From positions 1 through 54,461 of the forward strand of contig JAAELY010000054.1 of assembly GCA_024226335.1 (NCBI GenBank): DNA of 54,461 nt, given 5' to 3'. The notes beneath the pieces are model-generated. The model made no database searches, was not told the origin of the DNA, and saw nothing but the letters and a program-made list of their open reading frames with translations. The translations under genes were made by a program, and so were the position numbers. This document shows positions 35,532 to 44,950 of the stretch, in pieces. Within the stretch, counting starts at the first letter, position 1; every line of letters starts with the position of its first letter. This DNA comes from a bacterium (lineage in GTDB: Bacteria; Myxococcota_A; UBA9160; SZUA-336).

Positions 35532-36407
35532 ATGCCCGAACTGCCCGAGGTGGAGGTCACGCGCAGATGCATCGCGCCTTTTCTGGTGGGGCGACGCATC
35601 GCCGAAGTGCGCACGACCTCCAATAGCTACTTCTTCCTGACCCGACCCGAACAGCTGCGCCGCGGCCTGACCGGTCGCACTGTCGTTCGACTGGTCCGTC
35701 GGGGAAAGTACCTGGTTGCGGAGCTGGACGATCATCAGCGACTGCTCCTGCACCTGGGCATGACGGGACAGCTCTTCGCCGACGGAGCGAGCAGTGTGAG
35801 GCTGATGTCCGCGACCGCGCGCGCAGCTCTCTCGCCGGAAGAGCAGATGCAGTTTCAGCCCGATCGGCACACACACGTCCAGATCGGGTTCGATGACGCC
35901 GGCCAGCGGGTGTTCTTCCGCGACGTGCGCAAATTCGGGAAGATCCGCCTCTTGAAGCCCGACCAATCCGATCCGCGTCTCGACAAGCTCGGTGTCGATG
36001 CACTGGAAGCGTCGAGCGAGCACCTCTACGAGGGAACCCGCGGCCGCAAGCTCGCGATCAAGACCCTTCTGCTCTCCCAGTCGATCGTGGCGGGCATCGG
36101 CAATATCTACGCCGACGAAGCGCTGTTTGGCGCCGGCATCCGTCCCTCGAAACGCGCCGGTCGGCTCACGCGCCCCGATTGCCAGCGCATCCTCGAAGCC
36201 GCGAAAGCGGTGATGCTGCGTTCCATCGAAATGGGCGGCTCCAGCATCAGCGATTTCGTGGCCCCCGACGGCAGTGATGGTGCCTATCAGGATGAGCGCC
36301 ACGTGTACGCCCGCACCGGCGAGCCGTGCACGGTCTGCGATACGCCGATCAAGCGTTCCGTCCTCGGGGCTCGCGCTAGCCACTTCTGCCCCAGCTGCCA
36401 GCATTGA
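35532..36407 (+). CDS. mutM: Formamidopyrimidine-DNA glycosylase
   Basis: A DNA repair enzyme removing 8-oxoguanine and formamidopyrimidines by base excision with AP lyase activity. The mature N-terminus PELPEVE (Pro2, Glu3, Glu6) is the catalytic site. The 291-residue protein also has LLLHLGMTGQL, FRDVRKFGKI, VAGIGNIYADEALFGAGIRP (helix-two-turn-helix) and a C-terminal zinc finger CTVCDTPIKRSVLGARASHFCPSC. ATG 35532 must be the start, since Pro2 is the nucleophile. The divergent neighbour is the pafA-like gene. Confidence 0.96.
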   Translation: MPELPEVEVTRRCIAPFLVGRRIAEVRTTSNSYFFLTRPEQLRRGLTGRTVVRLVRRGKYLVAELDDHQRLLLHLGMTGQLFADGASSVRLMSATARAALSPEEQMQFQPDRHTHVQIGFDDAGQRVFFRDVRKFGKIRLLKPDQSDPRLDKLGVDALEASSEHLYEGTRGRKLAIKTLLLSQSIVAGIGNIYADEALFGAGIRPSKRAGRLTRPDCQRILEAAKAVMLRSIEMGGSSISDFVAPDGSDGAYQDERHVYARTGEPCTVCDTPIKRSVLGARASHFCPSCQH

Positions 36408-36434
36408 AGCCGCGCGACGCGTATATTCCCGGGC

Positions 36435-37595
36435 GTGAATTTCGCCGTCCACTACGCCGAGATCGGACTCAAGGGTCGCAACCGCCCGCGCTTCGAGAGC
36501 CGTCTGCGCAAGAACATAACGCGTGCACTCGCCCGAGCGGGCTCGGTCCAGGTCCGAAATCTGTACGGCCGCCTGCTGGTCGAGATATCGGACGACGTCG
36601 ATCCGGAGTATGCGGCGAGTTGCCTGAGCAAGGTCTTCGGCGTGGCCTACTTCAGCCGGGCCACCGAAATCGCACCCTCGCTCGAAGCCATCGAGGCGGC
36701 GGTCGACGAATTCGTTTCGCAGCGGGAGTTCGAGAGTTTCGGCGTCAAGGTGAGACGCGTAGAAAAGAGCTACCCGTGGAAGTCGGTTGAACTGGCGACT
36801 CGACTGGGCTCGCGCATCCAGTCCGCAAGCGGCGCGCGGGTCAATCTCTCGAAACCCGATCTCTGGGTCGAGTTGCATCTGCTTTCGCAGCGCGTCCTGC
36901 TTCTGCACCGGCGACAGCCCGGACCGGGCGGCATGCCGGTGGGCAGTGCGGGTCGAGTCGTGAGTTTGATTTCGGGTGGAATCGACTCTCCGGCTTCTTC
37001 GTATCGCATGCTCAAACGCGGTTGCGAACTCATCTACGTGCACTTCCACAGCGCGCCGTTTACGAACGAGGCGTCCCAGGAAAAGGTGCGAGATCTGGTC
37101 GGCATCCTCGCCCGCTACCAGGGGCCGGTGCGCCTGTACTCGGTGCCTTTCGGGGAGATCCAGCAGGTCCTGGTCAGCGAAGCTCCGGCGGATCCACGGA
37201 TCGTGCTCTATCGCCGCATGATGGTGCGGATTGCCGAGCAGATCGCCTTGCGCGAACGGGCACTGGCGCTCGTAACGGGCGAAAGCGTGGCGCAGGTGTC
37301 TTCCCAGACCCTGGCGAACCTCGACACCATCAACCGGGCGGCTACCCTGCCGATTCTGCGGCCTCTAGTTGGTATGGACAAGGCCGAGATCATTGAGCTG
37401 GCTGAACAGATCGGTACGTATGAGATCTCGATCGAGCCAGACGAAGACTGCTGCAGTTACCTCATGCCTCGGAACCCGGCGACCCGGACCCACGCCGAGC
37501 ACATCGAACGGCTGGAACGCGCGTTTGATGTGAGTGGAATGGTCGAAGCGGCGCTGGGACGCGCACAGCGCGAAAGGATTGATCCCGCCACATGA
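36435..37595 (+). CDS. thiI: tRNA 4-thiouridine synthetase ThiI
   Basis: ThiI adenylates U8 of tRNA and inserts sulfur. This 386-residue protein has a N-terminal ferredoxin-like and THUMP region (YAEIGLKGRNRPRFESRLRKNI, LVRVRRVEKSYPWKS-type), then the PP-loop ATPase with SGGIDSP (180-186), LVTGESVAQVSSQTLANL and the conserved Cys region DCCSYLMPRNPATRT. It has no C-terminal rhodanese domain, so a separate sulfur carrier is needed. The start is GTG 36435, 27 bases after mutM. The stop overlaps the helicase ATG (ATGA). Confidence 0.94.
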   Translation: MNFAVHYAEIGLKGRNRPRFESRLRKNITRALARAGSVQVRNLYGRLLVEISDDVDPEYAASCLSKVFGVAYFSRATEIAPSLEAIEAAVDEFVSQREFESFGVKVRRVEKSYPWKSVELATRLGSRIQSASGARVNLSKPDLWVELHLLSQRVLLLHRRQPGPGGMPVGSAGRVVSLISGGIDSPASSYRMLKRGCELIYVHFHSAPFTNEASQEKVRDLVGILARYQGPVRLYSVPFGEIQQVLVSEAPADPRIVLYRRMMVRIAEQIALRERALALVTGESVAQVSSQTLANLDTINRAATLPILRPLVGMDKAEIIELAEQIGTYEISIEPDEDCCSYLMPRNPATRTHAEHIERLERAFDVSGMVEAALGRAQRERIDPAT

Positions 37596-39151
37596 GCGAT
37601 GAACCGATCTACACACCGTCCGAAGAGGTCGACGAATTGGAGAGCTTCGACAGCTTTTCACCCGAAATCAAACGCGGTATCGACGAACTGGGCTGGGTCG
37701 ACCCCATGCCCGTTCAACGTCGGGCCACCCCGGTCATGCGTCGAGGACGCGACATCATCGTGCAGGCGGTGACGGGTAGTGGCAAGACGGGGGCCTTTGG
37801 CCTGCCGATCCTCGAGATCATCGACGCCGAACTAGCGGCCGCCCAGGTCCTGATCATGGCGCCCACGCGCGAACTGGCTCAGCAGATCTGCAGCGAAGTC
37901 ACCCTGATGGGTAAGTACTGCGATGTCGAAGCCGTTCCGGTCTACGGCGGAACTGCCTACGGTCCGCAACTCGACGCTTTCGAACGCGGTGCCCAGGTCG
38001 TGGTCGGAACACCGGGGCGCCTGCTCGATCATCTGAAATCGGGCCGTCTCAAGCTCAACGAGTTGCGCGCGCTGATCTTCGACGAAGCCGACGAGCTGCT
38101 CTCGCTGGGTTTCTGGCCCGATATGAAGGAGATCAACAGCTACGTACCCAAGCAGCGCCTCTGCGGTCTGTTCTCTGCGACCATGCCGCAGCGTGTGATG
38201 TCGCTTGCGCGTGTCTTCCTGGACGAGCCCGAGTTCGTATCGTTGACCGAGGGGGGCGTGCGCGCACCCGAGGAGATCGAGCACCTGCACTACATCGTGC
38301 AGGCGAATCAGAAAGAGAAGGCGCTGTTGCGCATCCTGAAGTACGAAGATCCCGACTCCGCGATCATCTTCTGCAATACGCGCGACGACACGCGTTTCGT
38401 CACCGCTTTCTTGCAACGCAACAAACTCGACGCCGATATGATCCAGGGTGAGATGACCCAGGCGGCTCGCGAATCCGTCATGAAGCGCATCAAGGCCGGT
38501 GATCTGCGTCTGCTGGTGGCGACGGATGTTGCGGCGCGCGGCATCGACATCAGCGATCTCTCACACGTCATTTCGTACACGTCGCCAGACTCGCCCGAAA
38601 GCTATGTGCATCGCACCGGTCGAACGGGACGCGCCGGCAAGAGTGGTACGGCCATCTCGCTGGTTTCCGGTCTCGACATCGGGAACTTCCGCTCGATCAT
38701 GAAGGTCAATCGCATGACCATTCCCGAGCGCGCACTTCCCAGTGAGGAAGACCTGGCGGAGCGCCTGGCGCAACGGATCCAGGTCGAGGTCGAGCACAGT
38801 CTGCGGGATCTGTCCGACCGCGAGAAGCGCATGCGCATGGACGAACACCTGCCGGTCGTCAAACACTTGTCGGCCACCGACGAAGGTCAGCGTGACCTGG
38901 CGGCAATCATCTCCGCCTATCTGGAGAAGAAACACGTTTCCGCGCCGAAAGAAGAAGAGGTCGCCGCGCAACCGAAACAAGAGCGCGAACCGCGTCAAGC
39001 AAGAGGTGGGCAGGAAAACCGCGCCCGAAGCGACTCGAGCGATGGCGCACCGCGAGCCGATTCCGACGATGGCGAAGCTCCGCGGCGGCGCCGACGGCGA
39101 CGGCGACGACCGGGAGGTCCCGGAGGTTCGGGGTCCGGCGAGCGTTCCTGA
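37592..39151 (+). CDS. DEAD-box ATP-dependent RNA helicase
   Basis: A 519-residue SF2 helicase that remodels RNA using ATP. The Q-motif region (LGWVDPMPVQRRATP), motif I AVTGSGKTGAFGLP (59-72), PTRELAQQ, GTPGRLLDHL, II DEAD (164-167), III FSATMP, and in the second domain IIFCNTRDDT, VATDVAARGIDI and HRTGRTGRAG are all present. The C-terminus is DbpA/CshA-like with a low-complexity Arg-rich and Gly-rich tail (RRRRRRRRRP, GGPGGSGSG) that probably binds RNA non-specifically. Its ATG overlaps thiI, so both are on one transcript; a cold-response or ribosome-assembly role is likely. Confidence 0.95.
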   Translation: MSDEPIYTPSEEVDELESFDSFSPEIKRGIDELGWVDPMPVQRRATPVMRRGRDIIVQAVTGSGKTGAFGLPILEIIDAELAAAQVLIMAPTRELAQQICSEVTLMGKYCDVEAVPVYGGTAYGPQLDAFERGAQVVVGTPGRLLDHLKSGRLKLNELRALIFDEADELLSLGFWPDMKEINSYVPKQRLCGLFSATMPQRVMSLARVFLDEPEFVSLTEGGVRAPEEIEHLHYIVQANQKEKALLRILKYEDPDSAIIFCNTRDDTRFVTAFLQRNKLDADMIQGEMTQAARESVMKRIKAGDLRLLVATDVAARGIDISDLSHVISYTSPDSPESYVHRTGRTGRAGKSGTAISLVSGLDIGNFRSIMKVNRMTIPERALPSEEDLAERLAQRIQVEVEHSLRDLSDREKRMRMDEHLPVVKHLSATDEGQRDLAAIISAYLEKKHVSAPKEEEVAAQPKQEREPRQARGGQENRARSDSSDGAPRADSDDGEAPRRRRRRRRRPGGPGGSGSGERS

Positions 39152-39212
39152 GCACTCAGCAGACGGGGCCGTCAGCTTGTATCCTCGGGGCTGAACTTCC
39201 AAGGAGCCCCCA

Positions 39213-40229
39213 TTGAAGTCTCGACGCCTCGGCAAGACCGCGCTCACGGTTTCTGAAATCTGTATGGGAACCATGACTCTCGGCAGCATGGCCGATGAGA
39301 AGACCAGTCTGCAGATTCTGGATCGAGCGGATGAAGCGGGGGTCGATTTCTTCGATACCGCCGAGATCTACCCGGTACCGCCCGATCAGAAGCACTGGGG
39401 ACGCAGCGAGGAGATCCTGGGCAAGTGGCTCGAGGGTCGCCGGCGCGATTCGGTGTTCGTGGCCACGAAGGCCGCGGGACCGACGGGTGGCTGGTTTCGC
39501 GCTCCGGTGCGCGGTGGACTGACCGGGCTGGATCGCCATGCGATCGAGAGCGCGCTCGAAGGCAGTCTGAAACGCCTGAAGACCGATTACATCGATCTCT
39601 ACCAGACGCACTGGCCCGATCCCGAGCTACCGCTCGAGGTGACGATGGAAGCGTTGGACCGCCTCGTCCAGTCCGGCAAGGTGCGCTACGTGGGCTGTAG
39701 CAATCAGAACGCCTATGGATTGACCAAGTCCCTGTGGACCTCCGACCTCAACGGCTTCGCCCGCTACGAGACCATCCAGAACAACTTCAGCCTGCTCAAT
39801 CGACGCTTCAGCGATGAACTCGCAGCGGTGTGTCGCGCCGAGCAGGTCAGTCTTCTGCCCTACAGCCCGATCGCCGGTGGCGTGCTATCGGGCAAATACC
39901 TGAACGGCGAATTCCCCGAGGGCGCGCGTTTCTCGCGCTACCGGGACAACGACGCGCGCACCAAGGCCATGACGGCGCGCTTCATCAATCCCAAGACGCT
40001 GGCTTCGACCGAACGCTATGCGAAGATCGCCTCCGATGCCGGAATGTCGGTCGCCAAACTCGCGGTGGCCTGGTCGCTCGCCCACGACTTCGTGGGCTCG
40101 ACGATCATCGGCGCGACGCATACGGAGCAGCTCGAAGACACGCTTTCTGCGGGCGACGTGAAGCTCTCGGACGAAGTGCTGCTGGCCTGCGATCAGGTCG
40201 AACGCCAGGAGCTGTACCCGCTGGGCTGA
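39213..40229 (+). CDS. Aldo/keto reductase
   Basis: A 338-residue NADPH-dependent (beta/alpha)8-barrel oxidoreductase. The catalytic tetrad is visible in DFFDTAEIYPVPPDQK (Asp, Tyr), VFVATKAAG (Lys) and YIDLYQTHWPDPELPLE (His). It also has VRYVGCSNQNAYGL, YETIQNNFSLLNRR and the cofactor-phosphate loop SLAHDFVGSTIIGATHTEQLEDTL. It is close to the Tas/YajO branch of general AKRs. The substrate is unknown. The TTG start at 39213 has AAGGAG 6 bases upstream. Confidence 0.92.
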   Translation: MKSRRLGKTALTVSEICMGTMTLGSMADEKTSLQILDRADEAGVDFFDTAEIYPVPPDQKHWGRSEEILGKWLEGRRRDSVFVATKAAGPTGGWFRAPVRGGLTGLDRHAIESALEGSLKRLKTDYIDLYQTHWPDPELPLEVTMEALDRLVQSGKVRYVGCSNQNAYGLTKSLWTSDLNGFARYETIQNNFSLLNRRFSDELAAVCRAEQVSLLPYSPIAGGVLSGKYLNGEFPEGARFSRYRDNDARTKAMTARFINPKTLASTERYAKIASDAGMSVAKLAVAWSLAHDFVGSTIIGATHTEQLEDTLSAGDVKLSDEVLLACDQVERQELYPLG

Positions 40230-40270
40230 GCCTCGCCTCCGCGAGTGCGACAGACGATCCGCACAGCAGT

Positions 40271-40846
40271 TCAGGTGTAGAGGCGCCTGGGTCCGGTCTG
40301 CTTGGCGAAGGTCGCGGTCAGCTTGCAGGTGATCTCGTCGAACAGCAATACCAACGGCTTCTGGTTTTCTTGTCCCTCGAGAGCGGCGTTGAGCCAGTTG
40401 CGGATCGGCGCCATGCCGTTGTCTTCGATCGCGTCGGTTACCCGTTGGCGTATGCGCGCTTTCACCGGGAAGATGACCAATGAAACCTTGAAGGTCGATT
40501 CAGCGATGGCCTTGGCCTCTTCGACGCGGGCTTTCTTGCACTTGCCGTCGTGGGAGGCGTGAACCAGTCCCGCGAGTTCCGCGCGCCGGCGCTGGGCTTC
40601 CCCCAGGCGCGCCTGGGCATGCCCGACGAGTGGCGGCGGGTTGCGATCGAGTGCGAGTACCGGGTACACGCTTTCGCGACTCGTGAGCGGATCGTAGTAA
40701 TCCAGCTGGATGCCGGAGGTGAACAGATAGAAGAGGCCGAAGTCCTCTTCCTCCGCATCGCCCAGGAGCTGGCTGCTGAGGTAGCCCTCACCGATCGGAT
40801 AGGCCAGCTGGCGCGGAATTTCGTCTTTTAGAACAATCGGAATCAT
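40271..40846 (-). CDS. Hypothetical protein
   Basis: A 191-residue protein that I do not recognise. There is no signal peptide or membrane helix. It starts MIPIVLKDEIPRQLAYPIG and has a mid-region with FTSGIQLDYYDPLTSRESVYPVLALDRNPPPLVG, then a helical part with Lys/Arg-rich KKARVEEAKAIAESTFKVSLVIFPVKARIRQRVTDAIEDNG. The ending LVLLFDEITCKLTATFAKQTG is hydrophobic-strand-like. The codon usage agrees with neighbours, so it looks like a real gene. It is convergent with the aldo/keto reductase and divergent from the UbiA gene. Confidence 0.6.
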   Translation of the reverse strand: MIPIVLKDEIPRQLAYPIGEGYLSSQLLGDAEEEDFGLFYLFTSGIQLDYYDPLTSRESVYPVLALDRNPPPLVGHAQARLGEAQRRRAELAGLVHASHDGKCKKARVEEAKAIAESTFKVSLVIFPVKARIRQRVTDAIEDNGMAPIRNWLNAALEGQENQKPLVLLFDEITCKLTATFAKQTGPRRLYT

Positions 40847-41009
40847 CCACCTGACGAATCGGCAGACCTCTCTGAAATCAGTATGAAATTCCAGCAGACC
40901 GAGGCTATCTGCTCGGCGAGTGCGGGCAGAGGAGACTCCGATCGGGCCCGCTGGCTTCTAGTGACCCGTCTCGGTTAGGCTCTCGAACGACCCGAACCGG
41001 AGGAAGAAC

Positions 41010-42017
41010 ATGGCTTCGTCGCTGGAGAACTGGGGAGAAATCCTCAAGACCCAAAACCTCAGCTCAGAGCGTCAGATGGACCCGGTCAGCAAGTGGCTGC
41101 TGATCACGCGCGCAAGCGTCTTTCCCATGACGTTCATTTCTGGCGCGATCGGTGGACTCCTGGCGGTTTCGAGTGGCACCGGCGATGCCAGCTTCTTCTA
41201 CTTCAGCGTCGCGCTGATCGGCATCGTCCTGGCCCACGCGGCCAATAATATGATCAACGACTATTTCGACCTGGAGCAGGGGGTCGATTCCGAAGACTAC
41301 GTGCGCGGCCAGTACGCACCCCATCCGGTCCTCTCGGGCCTTCTCAGCAAGAAGGGTTTGTTGCTGGCCATAGCGGTCGTCAATCTTCTGGATCTCGCCA
41401 TCATGCTGTACCTGTACAGCGCCCGCGGCTGGCCGATCGTTGTATTCTCGCTCGCCGGTCTGTTCATCAGCGTGTTCTACGTGGCGCCTCCACTCAAGCT
41501 CAAGCATCGCGGTCTGGGCGAACCCGGCGTGGCGATCGTCTGGGGACCGCTGATGATCGGCGGTACCTATTTTGCGACCGTCGGCGAGTTTCCTCTCTGG
41601 GTTCTGCTCGCGAGCCTTCCCTACTCGTTGCTCGTGATGGCCGTGCTCCTGGGCAAACACGTCGACAAGTTCGATGCGGATAAAGCCAAGGGCATCCACA
41701 CCCTGCCGGTCGTATTGGGCAAGCAAAAGGCGCTCGCCTGGACACGCGGCCTGATGATCGCGTTTTTCGTGCTCACGACGGGGCTCGTGCTCCTGGGTGT
41801 CTTCGGCGTCTGGGGTCTGGTGGTATTGCTCGGCATCCCAAAGCTGCGCGAAGTGCTCGAGACCTTCTCGAAGCCCAGGCCCGACTCGCCGCCCGAGGAC
41901 TATCCCATCTGGCCACTGTGGTACGTGGCGTGGGCGTTCCTGCTCACGCGCACCGCGGGCGGCCTGTTCGTCGCCGGTCTGGTGATCAACGCAATCTGGC
42001 CGTGGTACCTCTTCTAA
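41010..42017 (+). CDS. UbiA-family prenyltransferase (MenA-like)
   Basis: A 335-residue integral-membrane enzyme with about nine helices that joins a polyprenyl chain to an aromatic acceptor. The first Asp-rich motif is NNMINDYFDLEQGVD (79-93) and the second is KHVDKFDADKAKGIHTLPVVLGK. The latter looks more like 1,4-dihydroxy-2-naphthoate octaprenyltransferase (MenA) than UbiA or heme O synthase, but no other menaquinone genes are near to confirm. GGAGG is 6 bases before the ATG. The antiporter gene follows 19 bases later. Confidence 0.85.
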   Translation: MASSLENWGEILKTQNLSSERQMDPVSKWLLITRASVFPMTFISGAIGGLLAVSSGTGDASFFYFSVALIGIVLAHAANNMINDYFDLEQGVDSEDYVRGQYAPHPVLSGLLSKKGLLLAIAVVNLLDLAIMLYLYSARGWPIVVFSLAGLFISVFYVAPPLKLKHRGLGEPGVAIVWGPLMIGGTYFATVGEFPLWVLLASLPYSLLVMAVLLGKHVDKFDADKAKGIHTLPVVLGKQKALAWTRGLMIAFFVLTTGLVLLGVFGVWGLVVLLGIPKLREVLETFSKPRPDSPPEDYPIWPLWYVAWAFLLTRTAGGLFVAGLVINAIWPWYLF

Positions 42018-42036
42018 GCCGGCCAGGAACGCTCGC

Positions 42037-44226
42037 TTGATAATTCGCTTGCTCGCCGGTGCGTTGATCGCGCTGGTGGTGCTCTATCCGACGCCGGATC
42101 GCGACGCGCTGATCGCACAGGCCGCGTCGCGCCTGCTCGAACGCGCTCGCGAGGCGCCGGACTCGCTATTCGTCGCACTCGACGAACTCGCCGAGCAGGA
42201 ACGCTTCGCACTTGCGGAAGACTTGGATTCGCGCGCGAAGCGCGGTTTTCGCACCCAGTTGAACGTGCACAACGCTGCGCGTCGCGCGCGCGGGCTTCGC
42301 CCACTCGAGCTTCTGGAATCGGGAAGCGCGAAAATCAGCCTGGCCATCAGCCTGGCTGAAAGTGACGGTGCGCTGGAACTATCGGCTGAGCTCCGGGATG
42401 GAGGTCGGGTGCTGCGCAGTCTGCGCAACGGCCCGCAAGTACTACCAGACGCCCGCGCGCTTCTACCGCCTCTGCTGGCAATCGTCCTGGCCCTCGCCTT
42501 GCGGCGAGTTCTGGTCTCGCTTTTCGCCGGAGTCTGGTTGGGAGCGGTTCTATTGCGCGTGAGTGCCGGTTCGGCACTCGCCGCAAGCCTGCCACTCGGC
42601 TTCTGGGACGTGTTCGCGAAGTTCTTCGTCAACGAACTGGTTGATTCGTTTCGCATCGAGGTGATCGGCTTCGTGCTGGCCTTGTTGAGCATCGTCGGGA
42701 TCGCGACGCGCGCCGGTGGAATCCAGGGGCTGGTCGAACGCGTGCTTCACTTCGCCCACTCCGTGCGCTCGACGTTGGCCGTGTCCTTTGCGATGGGTCT
42801 CTCGCTGTTCTTCGACGACTATGCGAACTGCCTGGTGGTGGGCAATGCCATGAGGCCCGTCACCGATCGCATGCGCATTTCGCGCGAGAAGCTGGCCTAT
42901 ATCGTCGACAGTACGGCGGCCCCCGTCGCCGGGCTGAGCCTGCTCTCCACCTGGATCGCGTTTGAAGTTTCGACCTACGCGGCCCAGCTTCCGGGTGCCG
43001 GTATTCACGAGAGCGCGTACGCGATCTTCTTTCTCTCGCTGCCGTTTCGCTTCTACTCGATCTTCGCGCTGAGCTTCGTGGCACTGGTGATCTGGACCGG
43101 GCGCGATTTCGGGCCGATGCTTACGGCCGAGCGGCGCGCGCGTACGACCGGACAGCTGGTGCGCCCTGGCGGCAAGCCGCTGGTCAGCGAGAGCGTCGCC
43201 CAGATCGAACCCAGTCCCGCGCTGCGTCCGCGCTCGCGCAATGCGTTGATCCCGATCGCCCTGGTGATCGTGCTGACATTCGAAGAGATCTTTCGCGCGG
43301 GCGGAGGATTCGCCGTCCTGGCCAGCGAGCCCGGCCAACTCGCCACACTCGAGGGCTGGACGCAGATTCTCTTTGCCGGAGGAGGAGCCGGTCCGCTGTT
43401 TCGCGCGGCCAGTGTCGCGCTCGTGGTCGGCGCCTGCCTGGTGGGCAGTCGCGTTCTGCGTGTGTCGGTCGCGCTCGCTGTACTGGCTGCCGCGCTCGGG
43501 GCGGGGGCTCTCGAAACCCGGCTCTCGGTTTTGCTACCGGAGGGGCTGGCGAGCTACGCCGCGCACGGCTTGATCTTCGGAATTGCCGCGACCGCCACAG
43601 CCTTCGCGGCCCGCGGCCTGACGACACCGGGCCCCCATCTGGCCTGGGGCGAAATCCGCGCCGCCGCGCTTTCGAGCACCAGCGCGCTGGGCTTCGCGAT
43701 CGCGATCCTGTTCCTGGCCTGGATGATCGGAGCCGTCTGCGTCGAAATCGGCACCGCGGACTATCTGGTCGCACTCACCTCGGGAAACGTCGCACCCGGA
43801 CTGATTCCCGTCCTGCTGTTCTTTGTCGCCTGTGTGGTCGCCTTCTCGACTGGAACGTCCTGGGGAACCATGTCGATCCTGCTCCCCAATGTGGTCGCAT
43901 TGGCCGCCGCAGCCGGCGAGCAGCACGCCCTCGGTTCACTCGGCATGGTCACGATCTGCATCGGAGCGGTCCTGGAAGGCTCGATCTTCGGAGACCACTG
44001 CTCACCGATCTCCGACACGACTGTACTCTCCTCGATCGCAAGCGGAAGCGACCACATCGACCACGTGCGTACCCAACTCCCCTACGCACTGACCGTCGCC
44101 GTCCTGGCCCTGCTCGCCGGCTACCTGCCCTCGATCTGGCTCACCAGCTGGTCCTTCCCGATGGCTTTCGCCAGTGGGATGGCTCTGGCACTCGTCGTGT
44201 TGTTTGCAGCTGGGCGAAAAGCTTGA
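42037..44226 (+). CDS. NhaC-family Na+/H+ antiporter with N-terminal extension
   Basis: A 729-residue membrane protein. From about residue 145 there are roughly twelve hydrophobic helices with NhaC-type text: SLFFDDYANCLVVGNAMRPVTDRMRISREKLAYIVDSTAAPVAGLSLLSTW, and SAGVAFSTGTSWGTMSILLPNV, EGSIFGDHCSPISDTTVLSSIASG near the C-terminus. The first ~140 residues are extra: one hydrophobic start segment (IIRLLAGALIALVVLYP), an acidic/basic helical part, and a strand-rich piece (AKISLAISLAESDGALELSAELRDGGRVL). The extra domain probably lies in the periplasm. The start is TTG 42037 with AGGA 8 bases upstream. Confidence 0.88.
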   Translation: MIIRLLAGALIALVVLYPTPDRDALIAQAASRLLERAREAPDSLFVALDELAEQERFALAEDLDSRAKRGFRTQLNVHNAARRARGLRPLELLESGSAKISLAISLAESDGALELSAELRDGGRVLRSLRNGPQVLPDARALLPPLLAIVLALALRRVLVSLFAGVWLGAVLLRVSAGSALAASLPLGFWDVFAKFFVNELVDSFRIEVIGFVLALLSIVGIATRAGGIQGLVERVLHFAHSVRSTLAVSFAMGLSLFFDDYANCLVVGNAMRPVTDRMRISREKLAYIVDSTAAPVAGLSLLSTWIAFEVSTYAAQLPGAGIHESAYAIFFLSLPFRFYSIFALSFVALVIWTGRDFGPMLTAERRARTTGQLVRPGGKPLVSESVAQIEPSPALRPRSRNALIPIALVIVLTFEEIFRAGGGFAVLASEPGQLATLEGWTQILFAGGGAGPLFRAASVALVVGACLVGSRVLRVSVALAVLAAALGAGALETRLSVLLPEGLASYAAHGLIFGIAATATAFAARGLTTPGPHLAWGEIRAAALSSTSALGFAIAILFLAWMIGAVCVEIGTADYLVALTSGNVAPGLIPVLLFFVACVVAFSTGTSWGTMSILLPNVVALAAAAGEQHALGSLGMVTICIGAVLEGSIFGDHCSPISDTTVLSSIASGSDHIDHVRTQLPYALTVAVLALLAGYLPSIWLTSWSFPMAFASGMALALVVLFAAGRKA

Positions 44227-44257
44227 GTCGTGGCCCGACTGTTCCTAACCAGCCAGA

Positions 44258-44950
44258 TCACTCCACCAGTTTGTAGCCGAAGGAGCGGACGGCCAGCAGG
44301 TAGCGGGGTTCGGAGGGATCGGGTTCCAGGAGTTTTCGCAGCCGGAGTACGAAGGTGTCGACCACTCGGGTCTTCGTTTCCCGGTGTAGTTCCCAGACTT
44401 CCTGAAGGATGTCTCCCCGACTCACGGCGTTGCCGCGGCGGGCCCAGAGCAGGGAGATCAGGGCGAGTTCCTTGGCCGTCAGATTGCTTCGTTGTCCGTG
44501 CCGTTCCAGTTCGAAGCGATCGGGGTGAATCGTCACATCGCCGATCGTGAACGGGCTTTCGCCGACGCTGTCATCGCTGCGGGCGGCCCGGCGCATCAGG
44601 GTGCGCACGCGCGCCAGCAGGACCGGCAGCGAGAACGGCTTGGTCAGATAGTCGTCGGCGCCCAGATCCAGACCCTGGACGACGTCGGCTTCCGCATCGC
44701 GCGCCGTCAGCATGAGCACCGGGACCTGGTTTTCGCTGGCGCGCAAGCGCTCGAGCACTTCGAAGCCCGAGATGCCCGGGAGCATGATATCGAGCAGTAG
44801 CAGATCGACGGGCGGGTCTTCGCCCACGCGTTCGAGGGCGGGTTCGCCCCGGTCGAAGCTCTCGACCTGATAGCCCTCGGCTTCCAGGTTGAAGGTGAGC
44901 ACCCGGGCGAGGTGCTCCTCATCTTCAACCAGCAGGATGCGCGCGTCCAT
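44258..44950 (-). CDS. OmpR/PhoB-type response regulator
   Basis: A 230-residue transcription factor. The REC domain has VEDEEH (8-13), phosphoacceptor Asp54 in LLLLDIMLPGISGFEVL, Thr in MLTARDAEADVV and Lys in YLTKPFSL. The winged-helix C-terminal domain has LTAKELALISLLWARRGNAVSRGDILQEVW and TRVVDTFVLRLRKLLEPDPSEPRYLLAVRSFGYKL. Its start overlaps the end of the sensor kinase by 26 bases, so both come from one transcript. Targets and signal are unknown. Confidence 0.94.
   Translation of the reverse strand: MDARILLVEDEEHLARVLTFNLEAEGYQVESFDRGEPALERVGEDPPVDLLLLDIMLPGISGFEVLERLRASENQVPVLMLTARDAEADVVQGLDLGADDYLTKPFSLPVLLARVRTLMRRAARSDDSVGESPFTIGDVTIHPDRFELERHGQRSNLTAKELALISLLWARRGNAVSRGDILQEVWELHRETKTRVVDTFVLRLRKLLEPDPSEPRYLLAVRSFGYKLVE

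Noticed and set aside
35472-37049. 525-residue minus-strand frame across mutM and thiI
   Set aside because: Both mutM and thiI are clear on the plus strand with their motifs; the long antisense frame follows from codon bias in high-GC DNA.
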